A DNA stretch of 58,152 nucleotides. It comes from Burkholderiales bacterium (lineage in GTDB: Bacteria > Pseudomonadota > Gammaproteobacteria > Burkholderiales > Burkholderiaceae_E). This document shows positions 1 through 7,675 of the stretch, piece after piece. How positions within the stretch are numbered: position 1 is the stretch's first letter; every line of letters starts with the position of its first letter. The notes under the pieces were generated by a model. It had not been told where the DNA came from. It saw only the letters and a list, made by a program, of their open reading frames with translations, and ran no database searches. The stretch covers positions 1-58,152 of the forward strand of contig JAFKGG010000368.1 in the NCBI GenBank assembly GCA_017307915.1, read 5' to 3'. The translations under genes were made by a program, and so were the position numbers.

Positions 1-257
1 TCTTGCAGCACCGAGTCGAGTTCCTCGATCGCGTGCTCGGATCGTTGCAGCAGGCGCGCGCCGGCGTCGGTCAGCGCGACGCGGCGACTGGTCCGGCTGA
101 ACAGCAACAAGCCCACTGCCTGCTCGAGCCGCTGGATGCGTGCAGTGAGCGCCGGCTGCGAAATGCCGAGCTGAAGCGCCGCGCGCCGAAAACCCTCGGC
201 GCGCGCCACCGCGATGAAAGCGCGTAAGTCTCCTGGACCGACGTTGATCAGATTCAT
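1..257 (-). CDS. LysR-family transcriptional regulator, N-terminal part (runs off the left edge)
   Basis: Only the first 85 codons lie in the window. The protein starts MNLINVGPGDLRAFIAVARA and continues into a classic LysR winged helix-turn-helix, with the recognition-helix segment LGISQPALTARIQRLE at about residues 29-44 and the wing segment LLLFSRTSRRVALTDAG at about 50-66. The co-inducer-binding domain is outside the window. It is transcribed divergently from the CoA-transferase-like gene that starts 98 bases away, the usual arrangement for a LysR protein controlling its neighbour. The target and inducer cannot be read from the sequence. Confidence 0.9.
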   Translation of the reverse strand, partial: MNLINVGPGDLRAFIAVARAEGFRRAALQLGISQPALTARIQRLEQAVGLLLFSRTSRRVALTDAGARLLQRSEHAIEELDSVLQ

Positions 258-355
258 TGATCGATCTATTTAATCATTCCGGATTGTAGGGCAGACAGCG
301 GGCTGTTCCAATCGTCGTAGCGGCAATCTGCCTCAAGCTGGCGAACCCATCTGCG
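258..355. promoter_or_regulatory. Divergent intergenic region between LysR and CoA-transferase-like genes
   Basis: These 98 bases separate two divergent starts and should hold both promoters. The segment next to the LysR start is AT-rich and contains the self-complementary GATCGATC, but I could not pick out a convincing T-N11-A operator or sigma-70 boxes. The assignment rests on gene orientation alone. Confidence 0.35.
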
Positions 356-1618
356 ATGAAACGGCTGACTGATCTGGCTGCGGTGCTCCGCGCCCTGCCC
401 TCGCGAGCGACGATCGTCACGCACTCGGCATGCGCCGAGCCGACCGGCTTGCTGCAAGACCTCGCGACGCATGCCGCGTCTGCGTCTGCGCCGCAGCTGT
501 TCAGTCTCATGCCGATGGGCTCGGCCCCCTACGCAGCGGCCGCGATCTCAGGCCGGCTCGAGGTGACGACGTTCTTTTCGGGCAAGGCGCTGCGGCGCCC
601 CATCGATGAAGGCCACGTTCGAACGGAACGCCAGCCGCTGTCCCGGATTCCCGCGCTGTTCGCGCCGCCGAGCGGCCGGCGCGTCGATCTGCTGCTGCTC
701 CGATTGTCGCCGCCCGATGCCGCCGGCCGATTCTCGCTCGGCGTCTCGGTCGACTACATGCGCGCCGTGCTCGATCAACGACCACTGGTGATCGCTGAAA
801 TCGATCCGCTGACACCGCGCACGACCGGCGACACCTGGGTCACGCCGGCGCAGATCGACTACCTGGTCGACGCGATCGACGGGCCCGTGAACGTGCAGCG
901 CAGTGAGCCCTCGGACGTCGATCGACGCATCGCCGATCACGTCGCCACGCTGGTGCACGACGGCGCGGTCATCCAGACCGGCATCGGTGCGATCCCCGAT
1001 CAAGTGGCCCTAAGACTGGGTCACTTGCGTAATCTGGGCGTGCACAGCGGCACGCTGACCGATGCGCTGGTGCCCTTGATACGCAGCGGTGTCGTCACGA
1101 ACGCCGCCAAGCGCCAGTTCGCCGGACGTTCGGTCGCCACCATGGCGACCGGTTCCAGCGTGCTCTATGACTTCCTGAACGACAACCCCGAGATTGCGCT
1201 TCACCCGTGTTCGCTGACGCACGACCGATCCTTGCTGTCGTCGATCACCGGATTGTGTGCGATCAACAGCGCACTGGAAGTCGATCTGAGCGGCGCCGTC
1301 AACGCCGAGCACATGGACGGCAGGATCATCGCCGGTCCGGGCGGCTTGCCGGATTTCGCGTTCGGCGCCGCGCGGGCGCCAAACGGCATGAGCATCATCG
1401 CGCTGCGCGCCACCTCTCGCGATGCGCAGCGCAGCAACGTGCGGCCGCGCCTCGATCCCTCGTACCCGGCCACTGCCGAAGGCGACGCGGTCGACTTCAT
1501 CGTCACCGAATTCGGCATCGCATCGATCAAAGGCCTGCGGGGCCGATCGCGCGCGCGGGCGATCGCCCTCGTCGCCCACCCGGCGTTTCGCGACGCCTTG
1601 CTCGACGCCGTGGACTAG
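356..1618 (+). CDS. Acetyl-CoA hydrolase/4-hydroxybutyrate CoA-transferase family protein
   Basis: This 420-residue protein has the full length and both halves of the class I CoA-transferase fold. The conserved TGIGAIPDQVA segment lies at about residues 208-218, the LGVHSG segment at 227-232, and a C-terminal VDFIVTEFGIASIKGLRG block near 380-397. Family members move CoA between carboxylic acids through a glutamyl-CoA intermediate. The catalytic Glu normally follows the His-Ser/Thr pair (HTE or HSE), but here that residue is Gly232. The protein may therefore belong to a divergent subgroup with different chemistry. It lies divergent from a LysR gene and faces a Bug receptor gene. The substrate is unknown. 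Confidence 0.8.
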   Translation: MKRLTDLAAVLRALPSRATIVTHSACAEPTGLLQDLATHAASASAPQLFSLMPMGSAPYAAAAISGRLEVTTFFSGKALRRPIDEGHVRTERQPLSRIPALFAPPSGRRVDLLLLRLSPPDAAGRFSLGVSVDYMRAVLDQRPLVIAEIDPLTPRTTGDTWVTPAQIDYLVDAIDGPVNVQRSEPSDVDRRIADHVATLVHDGAVIQTGIGAIPDQVALRLGHLRNLGVHSGTLTDALVPLIRSGVVTNAAKRQFAGRSVATMATGSSVLYDFLNDNPEIALHPCSLTHDRSLLSSITGLCAINSALEVDLSGAVNAEHMDGRIIAGPGGLPDFAFGAARAPNGMSIIALRATSRDAQRSNVRPRLDPSYPATAEGDAVDFIVTEFGIASIKGLRGRSRARAIALVAHPAFRDALLDAVD

Positions 1619-1649
1619 GATCAGGCCAAGCCCACGGGTATTGGCGCTC

Positions 1650-2627
1650 TTAGTCCAGCGTCAGGCCGCGCTCTTTGATGAGCTGATGCCACAGCTTGGT
1701 CTCGCTGGCCAGGTACGCGCCCATTTCGTCCGGCGTGCTCGGCGTCAGTTCCAGCCCGAACTCGACCAGCTTGCCGGCGATTTCCGGTGCCTGAATGGCT
1801 TTCACCATTTCGGTGTTCAGCTTCGCGACGACGTCTTTCGGCGTTCCCGCGGGCGCCACCAGACCTTGCCAGCCGTAGGCCTCGACGTCACGATAGCCCA
1901 GCTCGACGAAAGTCGGCGTGTCGGGCAACGCGGCGACGCGGTTCTTGGAGAACACCGCAACCGGCTTGAGCTTCTTGGCGCGGATCATCGGCAGCGCCGC
2001 GGCAGAGTCGGCGACGAACAGCGGAATCTGCCCGCTGATCAGATCCTGGATCGCGCCTGCGCTGCCGCGATAGGGCACGTGCACCACGAACAGCCCGGCC
2101 CGCTGCTTGAACAGTTCCATCGCCAGGTGATGCGGGCTGCCCACGCCGGGCGATGCATAGCTCAGCTTGGCCGGGTTGCGCTTGATCTGCTCGATCAGCG
2201 CCTGCGCGTTGGCAAACGGTGCGTCGTTGTTGGCCAGCAAAATCAACGGGAAACGCGCCATCAGGCCGACCGGCGCGAAATCGTTCAAGGGCGCATAGGG
2301 GATCTTCTTGAACAGTGCCGCGTTGTACACCAGCGTTCCGTTGTCGCCGGTGAAGACCGTGTAACCGTCGCCCGGCGAGCGGGCCACGGTTTCCGAGGCG
2401 ATCACGCCTGCGCCGCCCGGCCGGTTGTCGATCACCACCGATTGCGAGATCTGCTTGGCGATCTGGTTGCCGACCGTCCGGGCCAGGAAGTCGGTGCCGC
2501 CGCCGGGCGGATAAGACACCACCCACCGGATCTGCCGGGCGGGATAAGTCTGGGCCACGGCGTTGACGGCTAGCGCCGCGAACCAGATCGCAAGCGCATG
2601 AATGGCTATTTTCCTGATGGTCTTCAT
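1650..2627 (-). CDS. Bug/TctC-family periplasmic solute receptor
   Basis: This is a 325-residue extracytoplasmic receptor of the Bug (tripartite tricarboxylate receptor) family, which binds carboxylates and some amides or aromatic acids in the periplasm. An N-terminal signal peptide of about 26 residues ends near VAQ. It is followed by YPARQIRWVV, the YPPGGGTD loop, NRPGGAGV and VPYRGSAGAIQDLISG, all family hallmarks. I chose the Met at 2627 because GAGGAG sits 8 bases upstream; an in-frame Met 15 bases further out lacks such a site. It is the last gene of the leftward run beginning with the alpha/beta hydrolase, although a 40-base gap precedes it. No TctA/TctB membrane genes are nearby. Confidence 0.93.
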   Translation of the reverse strand: MKTIRKIAIHALAIWFAALAVNAVAQTYPARQIRWVVSYPPGGGTDFLARTVGNQIAKQISQSVVIDNRPGGAGVIASETVARSPGDGYTVFTGDNGTLVYNAALFKKIPYAPLNDFAPVGLMARFPLILLANNDAPFANAQALIEQIKRNPAKLSYASPGVGSPHHLAMELFKQRAGLFVVHVPYRGSAGAIQDLISGQIPLFVADSAAALPMIRAKKLKPVAVFSKNRVAALPDTPTFVELGYRDVEAYGWQGLVAPAGTPKDVVAKLNTEMVKAIQAPEIAGKLVEFGLELTPSTPDEMGAYLASETKLWHQLIKERGLTLD

Positions 2628-2667
2628 CGGTGGTCTCCTCATCGATCGGTGGGCCGCCTGAGGGCGG

Positions 2668-4335
2668 TCAGGCGCCCCGTGTCTTATCGATGATCGTTTC
2701 GGCGGCGTCGATCGAATCGGCGCGCCAGGCGATCATCATGTCGGGACGAACCAGCACATACGCGCGGTCGCCGTACAGGTTTCGGATGTCGGGCGAATTC
2801 AGCGCCACCACTTTCAGCGGCATGCCGTGCGATGCGGCGGTCTGCACAAAAGCTTCGACGCAAGCGGGGGCGCCGTCGAAGCACAGCAGCGTGAACCAGT
2901 CGCCCAGCACGTCGAGCACCGACTTGCCCTGGTGTTCGCCATCGCTGATCCAGGCATGCGGCGCCCGGTGTCCGGGGCGCGCCACCGGCGCATACACCAG
3001 CGGATCATCCGGCGGCTCGGGCGTGCCGTCGGCAATGCAGATCGGCGATGACGCATATCGGTAGCCCAGCAATACGCCCGACGACTTCAGCAGCTTTTCC
3101 TGGCTCTTCAGATCGTCTTTGAGCGTTTGCCGCAGCGCATCGGCGGCGCTGCTGTCGGCATCGAGTTCGTCGCCGTACTGCATCACGTGATACAGGCGAT
3201 CGAAGTTGTCGGCGGCTTCCGCGGTGTTCCGGATCCCGACCGGCCGCCGTTCGCATTCATAGCTGCGCAGCAGCTCCGGACCGGCCCAGCCGTCGACGCA
3301 GGCTTGCAGCTTCCAGGCGAGATCGATGGCGTCGGAAACGCCGGTATTCATGCCCAGCCCGCCGGTCGGCGTGAACAGGTGCGCCGCGTCGCCGGCCAGG
3401 AAGACGCGCCCGCCGTCGCTGCGATAGCGCTCGGCGGTCAGCGCGTGCGCCGTCCACGGCTGCACCGAGATCACCTCGATCGGCGTCGAGCACCCGATCA
3501 GCGATTCGATCGCCTGCACCGGGTCCACATCACGCCAATCGGTGTGCTCGTCGAGAATCAGGTGATAGGTCCAGGTCTTGCCGGTGTCCCAGTTCAGCAG
3601 GAAACCGCGATGCTTCAGATGCAGCGGAAAAAAGATGTTGGCCGGGCCGAACGCGTGGCACGACATGAAGTCCGGCGCCTTGAAGAAGATCGATACGAAC
3701 CTCGCCAGGTTGCCGCGCCCCGACAGGCCGATACCGAGCTTTTCCCGCACCAGCGAGCGGCCGCCGTCGCAGCCGACCAGCCAGTCGGCGTGCACGCTGA
3801 GCCTTGCTTCGGTCTGCTGATGCTTGAGCGTTGCAATGACTTTGTCGGACTGCTCCTCGAAGTCTTCCAGGCTCCAGCCGTAGCGGGTCTGCACGCTCGG
3901 CAGGCCGGCGACGTGTTCGCGCAGCACGCGCTCGACCTCGTGCTGCCCGACGATGGTTTTCAGATACGGCGACCAATGCAGTTCGGCGCGCGGATCGACG
4001 ACGCTGTCGGCGCGGATTCGTTCAAGCTCGGCATGGCCGGGCAGCACCAGGCGATGAATCTCGCGCCCATGCAGCGTCGAGACCCAGAAATATGCTGCCG
4101 AATAATCGGCCGGCACGCCGGCGCCGATCAAGGCGCGGTCGATGCCCCAGCGACGGAAATACTCCATCGTGCGGTTGGCCACGGCATTGGCGCGCGGGTG
4201 CGGATTCGGCGCCATGCGCGGCTCGGCGACCAGGCACGCGGCACCGCGCCAGCCGAGCTCGGCGGCCAGCGACAGGCCGACCGAACCGCCGCCGGCGATC
4301 AGGATCGGAGTTTTGACGACCGGCGCCGTGTCCAT
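2668..4335 (-). CDS. FAD-dependent aromatic monooxygenase (PheA/TfdB-type hydroxylase)
   Basis: This 555-residue class A flavoprotein hydroxylase should use NAD(P)H and O2 to hydroxylate an aromatic or heteroaromatic ring. It shows the Rossmann GGGSVG at residues 15-20, the DG motif (VGCDGGRS) at 190-191, and the FAD-ribityl GD motif in FLAGDAAHLFTPTGG at 315-316. The roughly 150-residue C-terminal extension is the thioredoxin-like domain of the phenol-hydroxylase subgroup. It begins 3 bases after the NicX-like gene ends, so the two are almost certainly co-translated. This suggests it makes the dihydroxy ring substrate of that dioxygenase. Exact substrate unknown; a hydroxypyridine or pyridine carboxylate is my inference. 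Confidence 0.88.
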   Translation of the reverse strand: MDTAPVVKTPILIAGGGSVGLSLAAELGWRGAACLVAEPRMAPNPHPRANAVANRTMEYFRRWGIDRALIGAGVPADYSAAYFWVSTLHGREIHRLVLPGHAELERIRADSVVDPRAELHWSPYLKTIVGQHEVERVLREHVAGLPSVQTRYGWSLEDFEEQSDKVIATLKHQQTEARLSVHADWLVGCDGGRSLVREKLGIGLSGRGNLARFVSIFFKAPDFMSCHAFGPANIFFPLHLKHRGFLLNWDTGKTWTYHLILDEHTDWRDVDPVQAIESLIGCSTPIEVISVQPWTAHALTAERYRSDGGRVFLAGDAAHLFTPTGGLGMNTGVSDAIDLAWKLQACVDGWAGPELLRSYECERRPVGIRNTAEAADNFDRLYHVMQYGDELDADSSAADALRQTLKDDLKSQEKLLKSSGVLLGYRYASSPICIADGTPEPPDDPLVYAPVARPGHRAPHAWISDGEHQGKSVLDVLGDWFTLLCFDGAPACVEAFVQTAASHGMPLKVVALNSPDIRNLYGDRAYVLVRPDMMIAWRADSIDAAETIIDKTRGA

Positions 4336-4338
4336 GGC

Positions 4339-5394
4339 TCAACTAGCGGCCTGGGCCGGCGCAACGAGCCGACCTTCGTCGACGACCACCTCGCCGTCCA
4401 GCGCCACCGTACAGTTGCGCATCGGAAAGTCGAAGTGCCCCTCGGTGAAGCGCCCGGCAAAATCGTTCGCACCGGTGGAAATCAGGAAGCTGCCGGCAAA
4501 GGCACGCAGCTCGGTGCCGTTGACCTGCGTCTTGTCGTACATCGTCAAGGCGTCCCAGCGGGCGCCGGGGTTCAGCCCCCAGCCGACGTGCGACACGCCG
4601 TAGGCGATCGGATCGTTCCATGCCGCGTAATAGCTGCGCAGCAGATCCGCATCCAGGCCCTTGCCGCCGATCTCGACGACGAAATCGTTTTCGATGATCA
4701 GCTCGACCGGCTTCTCGATGTATCGCTTGAAGGTGAGGTTCACGTCGCCTTCGTCGAGCACCACGCGGCCGTTGACGCTGCGTTCCAGCGGAAAACACAG
4801 GCACAGGCCCGCCGGCCAGTAGGCGACCTGGCCCGGCTGATCGACGAAGCCTGCCGCGCCGCGCACCGGTGCGCCGGCCACCTTCACGCGCAGGTCGGTG
4901 CCGGCTTGCGAGCGCACCGTCATCTCGGTGGCGCGGGCGAGCCGCTCCTTGGCCGCATCGACGATGGGCCGCAGCGCAGGATCGGGCTGGCAGCGTTCGA
5001 GCACTTCGGGATGCTCGTTGCTGATCATGAACACCCGCGCGCCCTTGCCCAGAATCTGGCGCAGCTCTTTGGCGTGCAGCAGCCCTTCGACGGTGCAGTC
5101 GATCACCGTGTGCGCACCGGCCAGCGCATCGATGACCGGTGCCATGCCGCCGATCACGGGCGACGAACCGGTCGAGCGCACCGGCACCTGGGCGCTGAGC
5201 TTGGGCGTCGGTATCGTCAGATGAAAAGCGCGGGCACCGATCTGGGCCAGCGCCAGTTCCGACAGGCGTACGTTCACGTCACGCGACTGCGTTTCCGAGA
5301 GGATGGCGACGATGTCGCCATCCTGGATCCGGGACAGCCGGAACGTGCGAACGAACATCTCGATCCATTTGCCTTCGATTCTCTCGACCAGCAT
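4339..5394 (-). CDS. nicX: NicX-like 2,5-dihydroxypyridine 5,6-dioxygenase family protein
   Basis: This 351-residue protein matches the length and motif layout of NicX, the mononuclear iron dioxygenase that opens 2,5-dihydroxypyridine to N-formylmaleamate. The three metal ligands of that family are visible: His269 in YGVSHVGWGL, and His320 and Asp322 in GHFDFPMRNC. These sit within a few positions of the NicX numbering I recall (265, 318, 320). The neighbours fit a pyridine pathway: a flavin hydroxylase downstream and an alpha/beta hydrolase, possibly a NicD-type deformylase, upstream. A NicF-type maleamate amidase is not in the operon. The fold assignment is strong; the exact substrate is inferred. 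Confidence 0.8.
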   Translation of the reverse strand: MLVERIEGKWIEMFVRTFRLSRIQDGDIVAILSETQSRDVNVRLSELALAQIGARAFHLTIPTPKLSAQVPVRSTGSSPVIGGMAPVIDALAGAHTVIDCTVEGLLHAKELRQILGKGARVFMISNEHPEVLERCQPDPALRPIVDAAKERLARATEMTVRSQAGTDLRVKVAGAPVRGAAGFVDQPGQVAYWPAGLCLCFPLERSVNGRVVLDEGDVNLTFKRYIEKPVELIIENDFVVEIGGKGLDADLLRSYYAAWNDPIAYGVSHVGWGLNPGARWDALTMYDKTQVNGTELRAFAGSFLISTGANDFAGRFTEGHFDFPMRNCTVALDGEVVVDEGRLVAPAQAAS

Positions 5395-5405
5395 GCCTGC
5401 TCCGT

Positions 5406-5708
5406 TCAGCCGCGGCTGGAAAACCGGTTCATCACGATTTCGTACGGGTGCACGTCGACCTGCCTGAACAGGCCCGCCCGCTTGTACGGTTCATTCGCGA
5501 TGAACGCATCAAGTGCTTGCCGCTCATCGAATTCGACAATGACCAGCACGCCGATCCGTTGGCCGCCGTCGCCGGCAAGCAGCGGCCCGCCGAAGACGAT
5601 CGCCGGCGCGTGCGATCGCATGTAGGCCGCGTGGCTGGGCGCATGCTGGGCACGCAGTGGCTCGGCGCCCTCTTTGTCCAGGCAATGGATGGCGTACAGC
5701 ATGCTCAT
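5406..5708 (-). CDS. YciI-like small protein
   Basis: This 100-residue protein has the ferredoxin-like YCII fold pattern: MSMLYAIHCLDKEG at the start, AHAAYMRSHAPAIVFGGPL-type residues in the middle, and LDAFIANEPYKRAGLFRQVDV with the Asp-Pro/Asn-Pro-like turn typical of the family. YCII proteins often sit in catabolic operons, and some act as lactone or dehalogenating enzymes; the role here is unknown. Its ATG overlaps the TGA of the upstream hydrolase by four bases (ATGA), so the two are translationally coupled. The NicX-like gene follows 11 bases later, placing this protein within the ring-cleavage operon. Confidence 0.8.
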   Translation of the reverse strand: MSMLYAIHCLDKEGAEPLRAQHAPSHAAYMRSHAPAIVFGGPLLAGDGGQRIGVLVIVEFDERQALDAFIANEPYKRAGLFRQVDVHPYEIVMNRFSSRG

Positions 5709-6646
5709 GCCTTGTGGATCGGGTGCTCGCGGATGAACTTCAGCACAACGTCATTGAACGCGCGCGGCGCCTCGATGTTGATCAGATGGCCGACGCCGGG
5801 CACCACGACGTAGGTCGAGTTGCGGATCGCGGCGTGCACCTGCAGGCCGAGCGCCGGAGTGACCAGCCGGTCGTGCTCGCCGTAGATCAGCAGCACCGGT
5901 GCCGTGATCTGCTTGATCTCTTCGCTCTTGTCGAAGCCGAGCGTGGCCTGCAGCGTCTTCAGATAGGAACCGGCACGCAGCTGTTCGATGCTGCGGGTGA
6001 GCGCGCGCCGGTCGCCGTCGCTGGCGGCGGGCCCGAGCAATGCCTGTACCAGTTCGGGGGCCAGCTCTCTGAACGAGCGGCCGGATTCCAGCGGCTGGCG
6101 CCGCAGCCGCATGTATTCGTCCTGCTGCGCCGGCGTCAATGCCTTGCCGAAGCTGGGAAACGAACCGGCGAGCACCAAGGATCCGATCTTGTCCGGGTAC
6201 CTGGCGGCAAAATCCATCAGGATTCGTCCGCCCATCGACAAGCCGATCAGATGCGCCTTGTCGATGCCGAGGTGATCGAGCAGCCGCTTCAGGTCGCTGC
6301 TGAAGTCTTCGAAGCGGCACGGGCCGTCGTAGTCCTCTGAATCGAGATAGCCGCGGGCGTCCCAGGCGATGACCCGGTGCGTGGCCGAGAACGGCTCGAT
6401 CTGTGCGTCCCAGTTGTGCCGGTTGCCGCCGACGCCGTGCAGAAACACCACCGGCTCGCCGGTGCCTGCCTGCACGTAGGCGATTCTGGGCGAACCGGGA
6501 ACGTAGCTGACTTCCTGGGCTGCGGCGTTCCCGGCTTCATCGATCGTCATCGAGGGCATGAACTCAGCGACACGGTTGAAGGGGCCGGCGGCGCGCCGGC
6601 GTTTGCGGGCATTGTCCATCGTGATCGTTGACGCTGCCATAATCAA
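5705..6646 (-). CDS. Alpha/beta-hydrolase, candidate N-formylmaleamate deformylase or ring-fission hydrolase
   Basis: This is a single-domain alpha/beta hydrolase of up to 313 residues. It shows the oxyanion segment FLHGVGGNRHNWD at residues 68-80, the nucleophile elbow GLSMGG with Ser137, Asp259 in YGEHDRL, and His287 in GVGHLIN, so the triad is complete. It is the first gene of the leftward NicX-like operon, and NicD of the nicotinate pathway belongs to the same fold, so a deformylase role is plausible. The start is uncertain: Met at 6646, 6640 or 6619 are all in frame, and the conserved part begins near residue 46. It lies divergent from a LysR gene only 45 bases away. Confidence 0.85.
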   Translation of the reverse strand: MIMAASTITMDNARKRRRAAGPFNRVAEFMPSMTIDEAGNAAAQEVSYVPGSPRIAYVQAGTGEPVVFLHGVGGNRHNWDAQIEPFSATHRVIAWDARGYLDSEDYDGPCRFEDFSSDLKRLLDHLGIDKAHLIGLSMGGRILMDFAARYPDKIGSLVLAGSFPSFGKALTPAQQDEYMRLRRQPLESGRSFRELAPELVQALLGPAASDGDRRALTRSIEQLRAGSYLKTLQATLGFDKSEEIKQITAPVLLIYGEHDRLVTPALGLQVHAAIRNSTYVVVPGVGHLINIEAPRAFNDVVLKFIREHPIHKA

Positions 6647-6691
6647 AAGGTTAAATATCCATAGCTTTTTGGCAACTCAGGGCCACTGTCG
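6647..6691. promoter_or_regulatory. Divergent promoter region, hydrolase operon / LysR
   Basis: Forty-five AT-rich bases lie between the outermost hydrolase start and the LysR start, and they include GGTTAAATATCC, an imperfect inverted repeat. The region is so short that the two promoters must overlap if the outer hydrolase start is used; a more internal start would leave more room. The operator assignment is tentative. Confidence 0.35.
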
Positions 6692-7636
6692 ATGGCGCAG
6701 GATCTGTTCGAATTCTCCGATCTGGACAAGTTCGCCCGCATCGCGGAACTGGGAAGCTTCGTGCGGGCGGCCACCGAACTGGGCATCAGCCAGCCGGCGC
6801 TCTCCAAGTCGATCGCCAAGCTGGAGCGAAAGGTCGGCGTCAAGCTGCTCGAACGCAGGGCCCGCGGCGTGGTGCCCAGCGCCTATGGCGAGGTTCTGCT
6901 CAAGAGCCTGCTACCCGCCTTGGCCGACCTGAATTCGGCGATGCAGGACATCGATTCGATGAAGGGCGGCAAAGGGGGCGTGGTCTCGATCGGCGCGTCG
7001 CCATCGGTCGCCGGCTATTTCCTGCCCAAGGTGGTCGAGCGAATCCTGCGCTCGAAGCGGCAGATCAGCCTGAGCGTCACCGAAGGGCTGGTCGAAGAGC
7101 TGCTGGAAAAAGTCATGTCGGGCAAGTTCGACTTCGCCATCACCACCAAGACGCTGACGGAACAGCCCGATGAGCTGATCTTCCAGAATCTGTTCCGCGA
7201 CACCTTCGTCGTGTGCTGCGGGGCCGCTCACCCGCTGGCCCGCAGGAAGGAAGTCACGGCGCGTGAACTCTGCGATCGCCCCTGGGTGCTGGCGCCGCGC
7301 CGCGGCGTGCAGCGGCGTGAATTCGAAAAAAGCTTCAGAAAGCAGGGCGTCAATCCGCCGTCGGCCGTCATCGAGACTTCATCGGGTTCCCTGTCCAAGA
7401 GCCTGGTCATCGAACAGGGATTTCTCAGCCTGCTGCCGCGGGAACTGATCGCCTACGAGCAAAGCAAGGGCGACATCGTCGAAGTGCGGGTGGCCTGGCT
7501 TGCCTGGGATCGCCAGATCTCGCTGGTCAGGCGGCGCGGCAAGGTGCTGTCGGGCGCAGAAAATTTCGTCATCGGGCTGCTGGGCAGCGCGGCGAAGAGC
7601 CTGCCGCGCGCGCAGGGACGGGCCGTCACGGCTTGA
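6692..7636 (+). CDS. LysR-family transcriptional regulator of the NicX-like operon
   Basis: This 314-residue LysR protein has an N-terminal helix-turn-helix (FVRAATELGISQPALSKSIA, about residues 21-40), a linker helix, and a periplasmic-binding-protein-like co-inducer domain beginning around residue 90 (GGVVSIGASPSVAGYFLP). It is divergent from the hydrolase-YciI-NicX-monooxygenase operon, so it most likely controls that operon in response to the substrate or an intermediate. The ATG at 6692 puts the helix-turn-helix at the usual distance from the N-terminus. It converges with the epimerase-like gene 39 bases further on. Confidence 0.92.
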   Translation: MAQDLFEFSDLDKFARIAELGSFVRAATELGISQPALSKSIAKLERKVGVKLLERRARGVVPSAYGEVLLKSLLPALADLNSAMQDIDSMKGGKGGVVSIGASPSVAGYFLPKVVERILRSKRQISLSVTEGLVEELLEKVMSGKFDFAITTKTLTEQPDELIFQNLFRDTFVVCCGAAHPLARRKEVTARELCDRPWVLAPRRGVQRREFEKSFRKQGVNPPSAVIETSSGSLSKSLVIEQGFLSLLPRELIAYEQSKGDIVEVRVAWLAWDRQISLVRRRGKVLSGAENFVIGLLGSAAKSLPRAQGRAVTA

Positions 7637-7675
7637 AACCGCCGTGCGGCCACGCTGGGCGGCGGCAGGCAGGCC

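Noticed and set aside
3127-5625. An 832-codon plus-strand open frame across the monooxygenase and NicX-like genes
   Set aside because: It is antisense to two well-supported genes, is rich in Arg, His and Gln and has no domain pattern; it is a GC-rich shadow frame.
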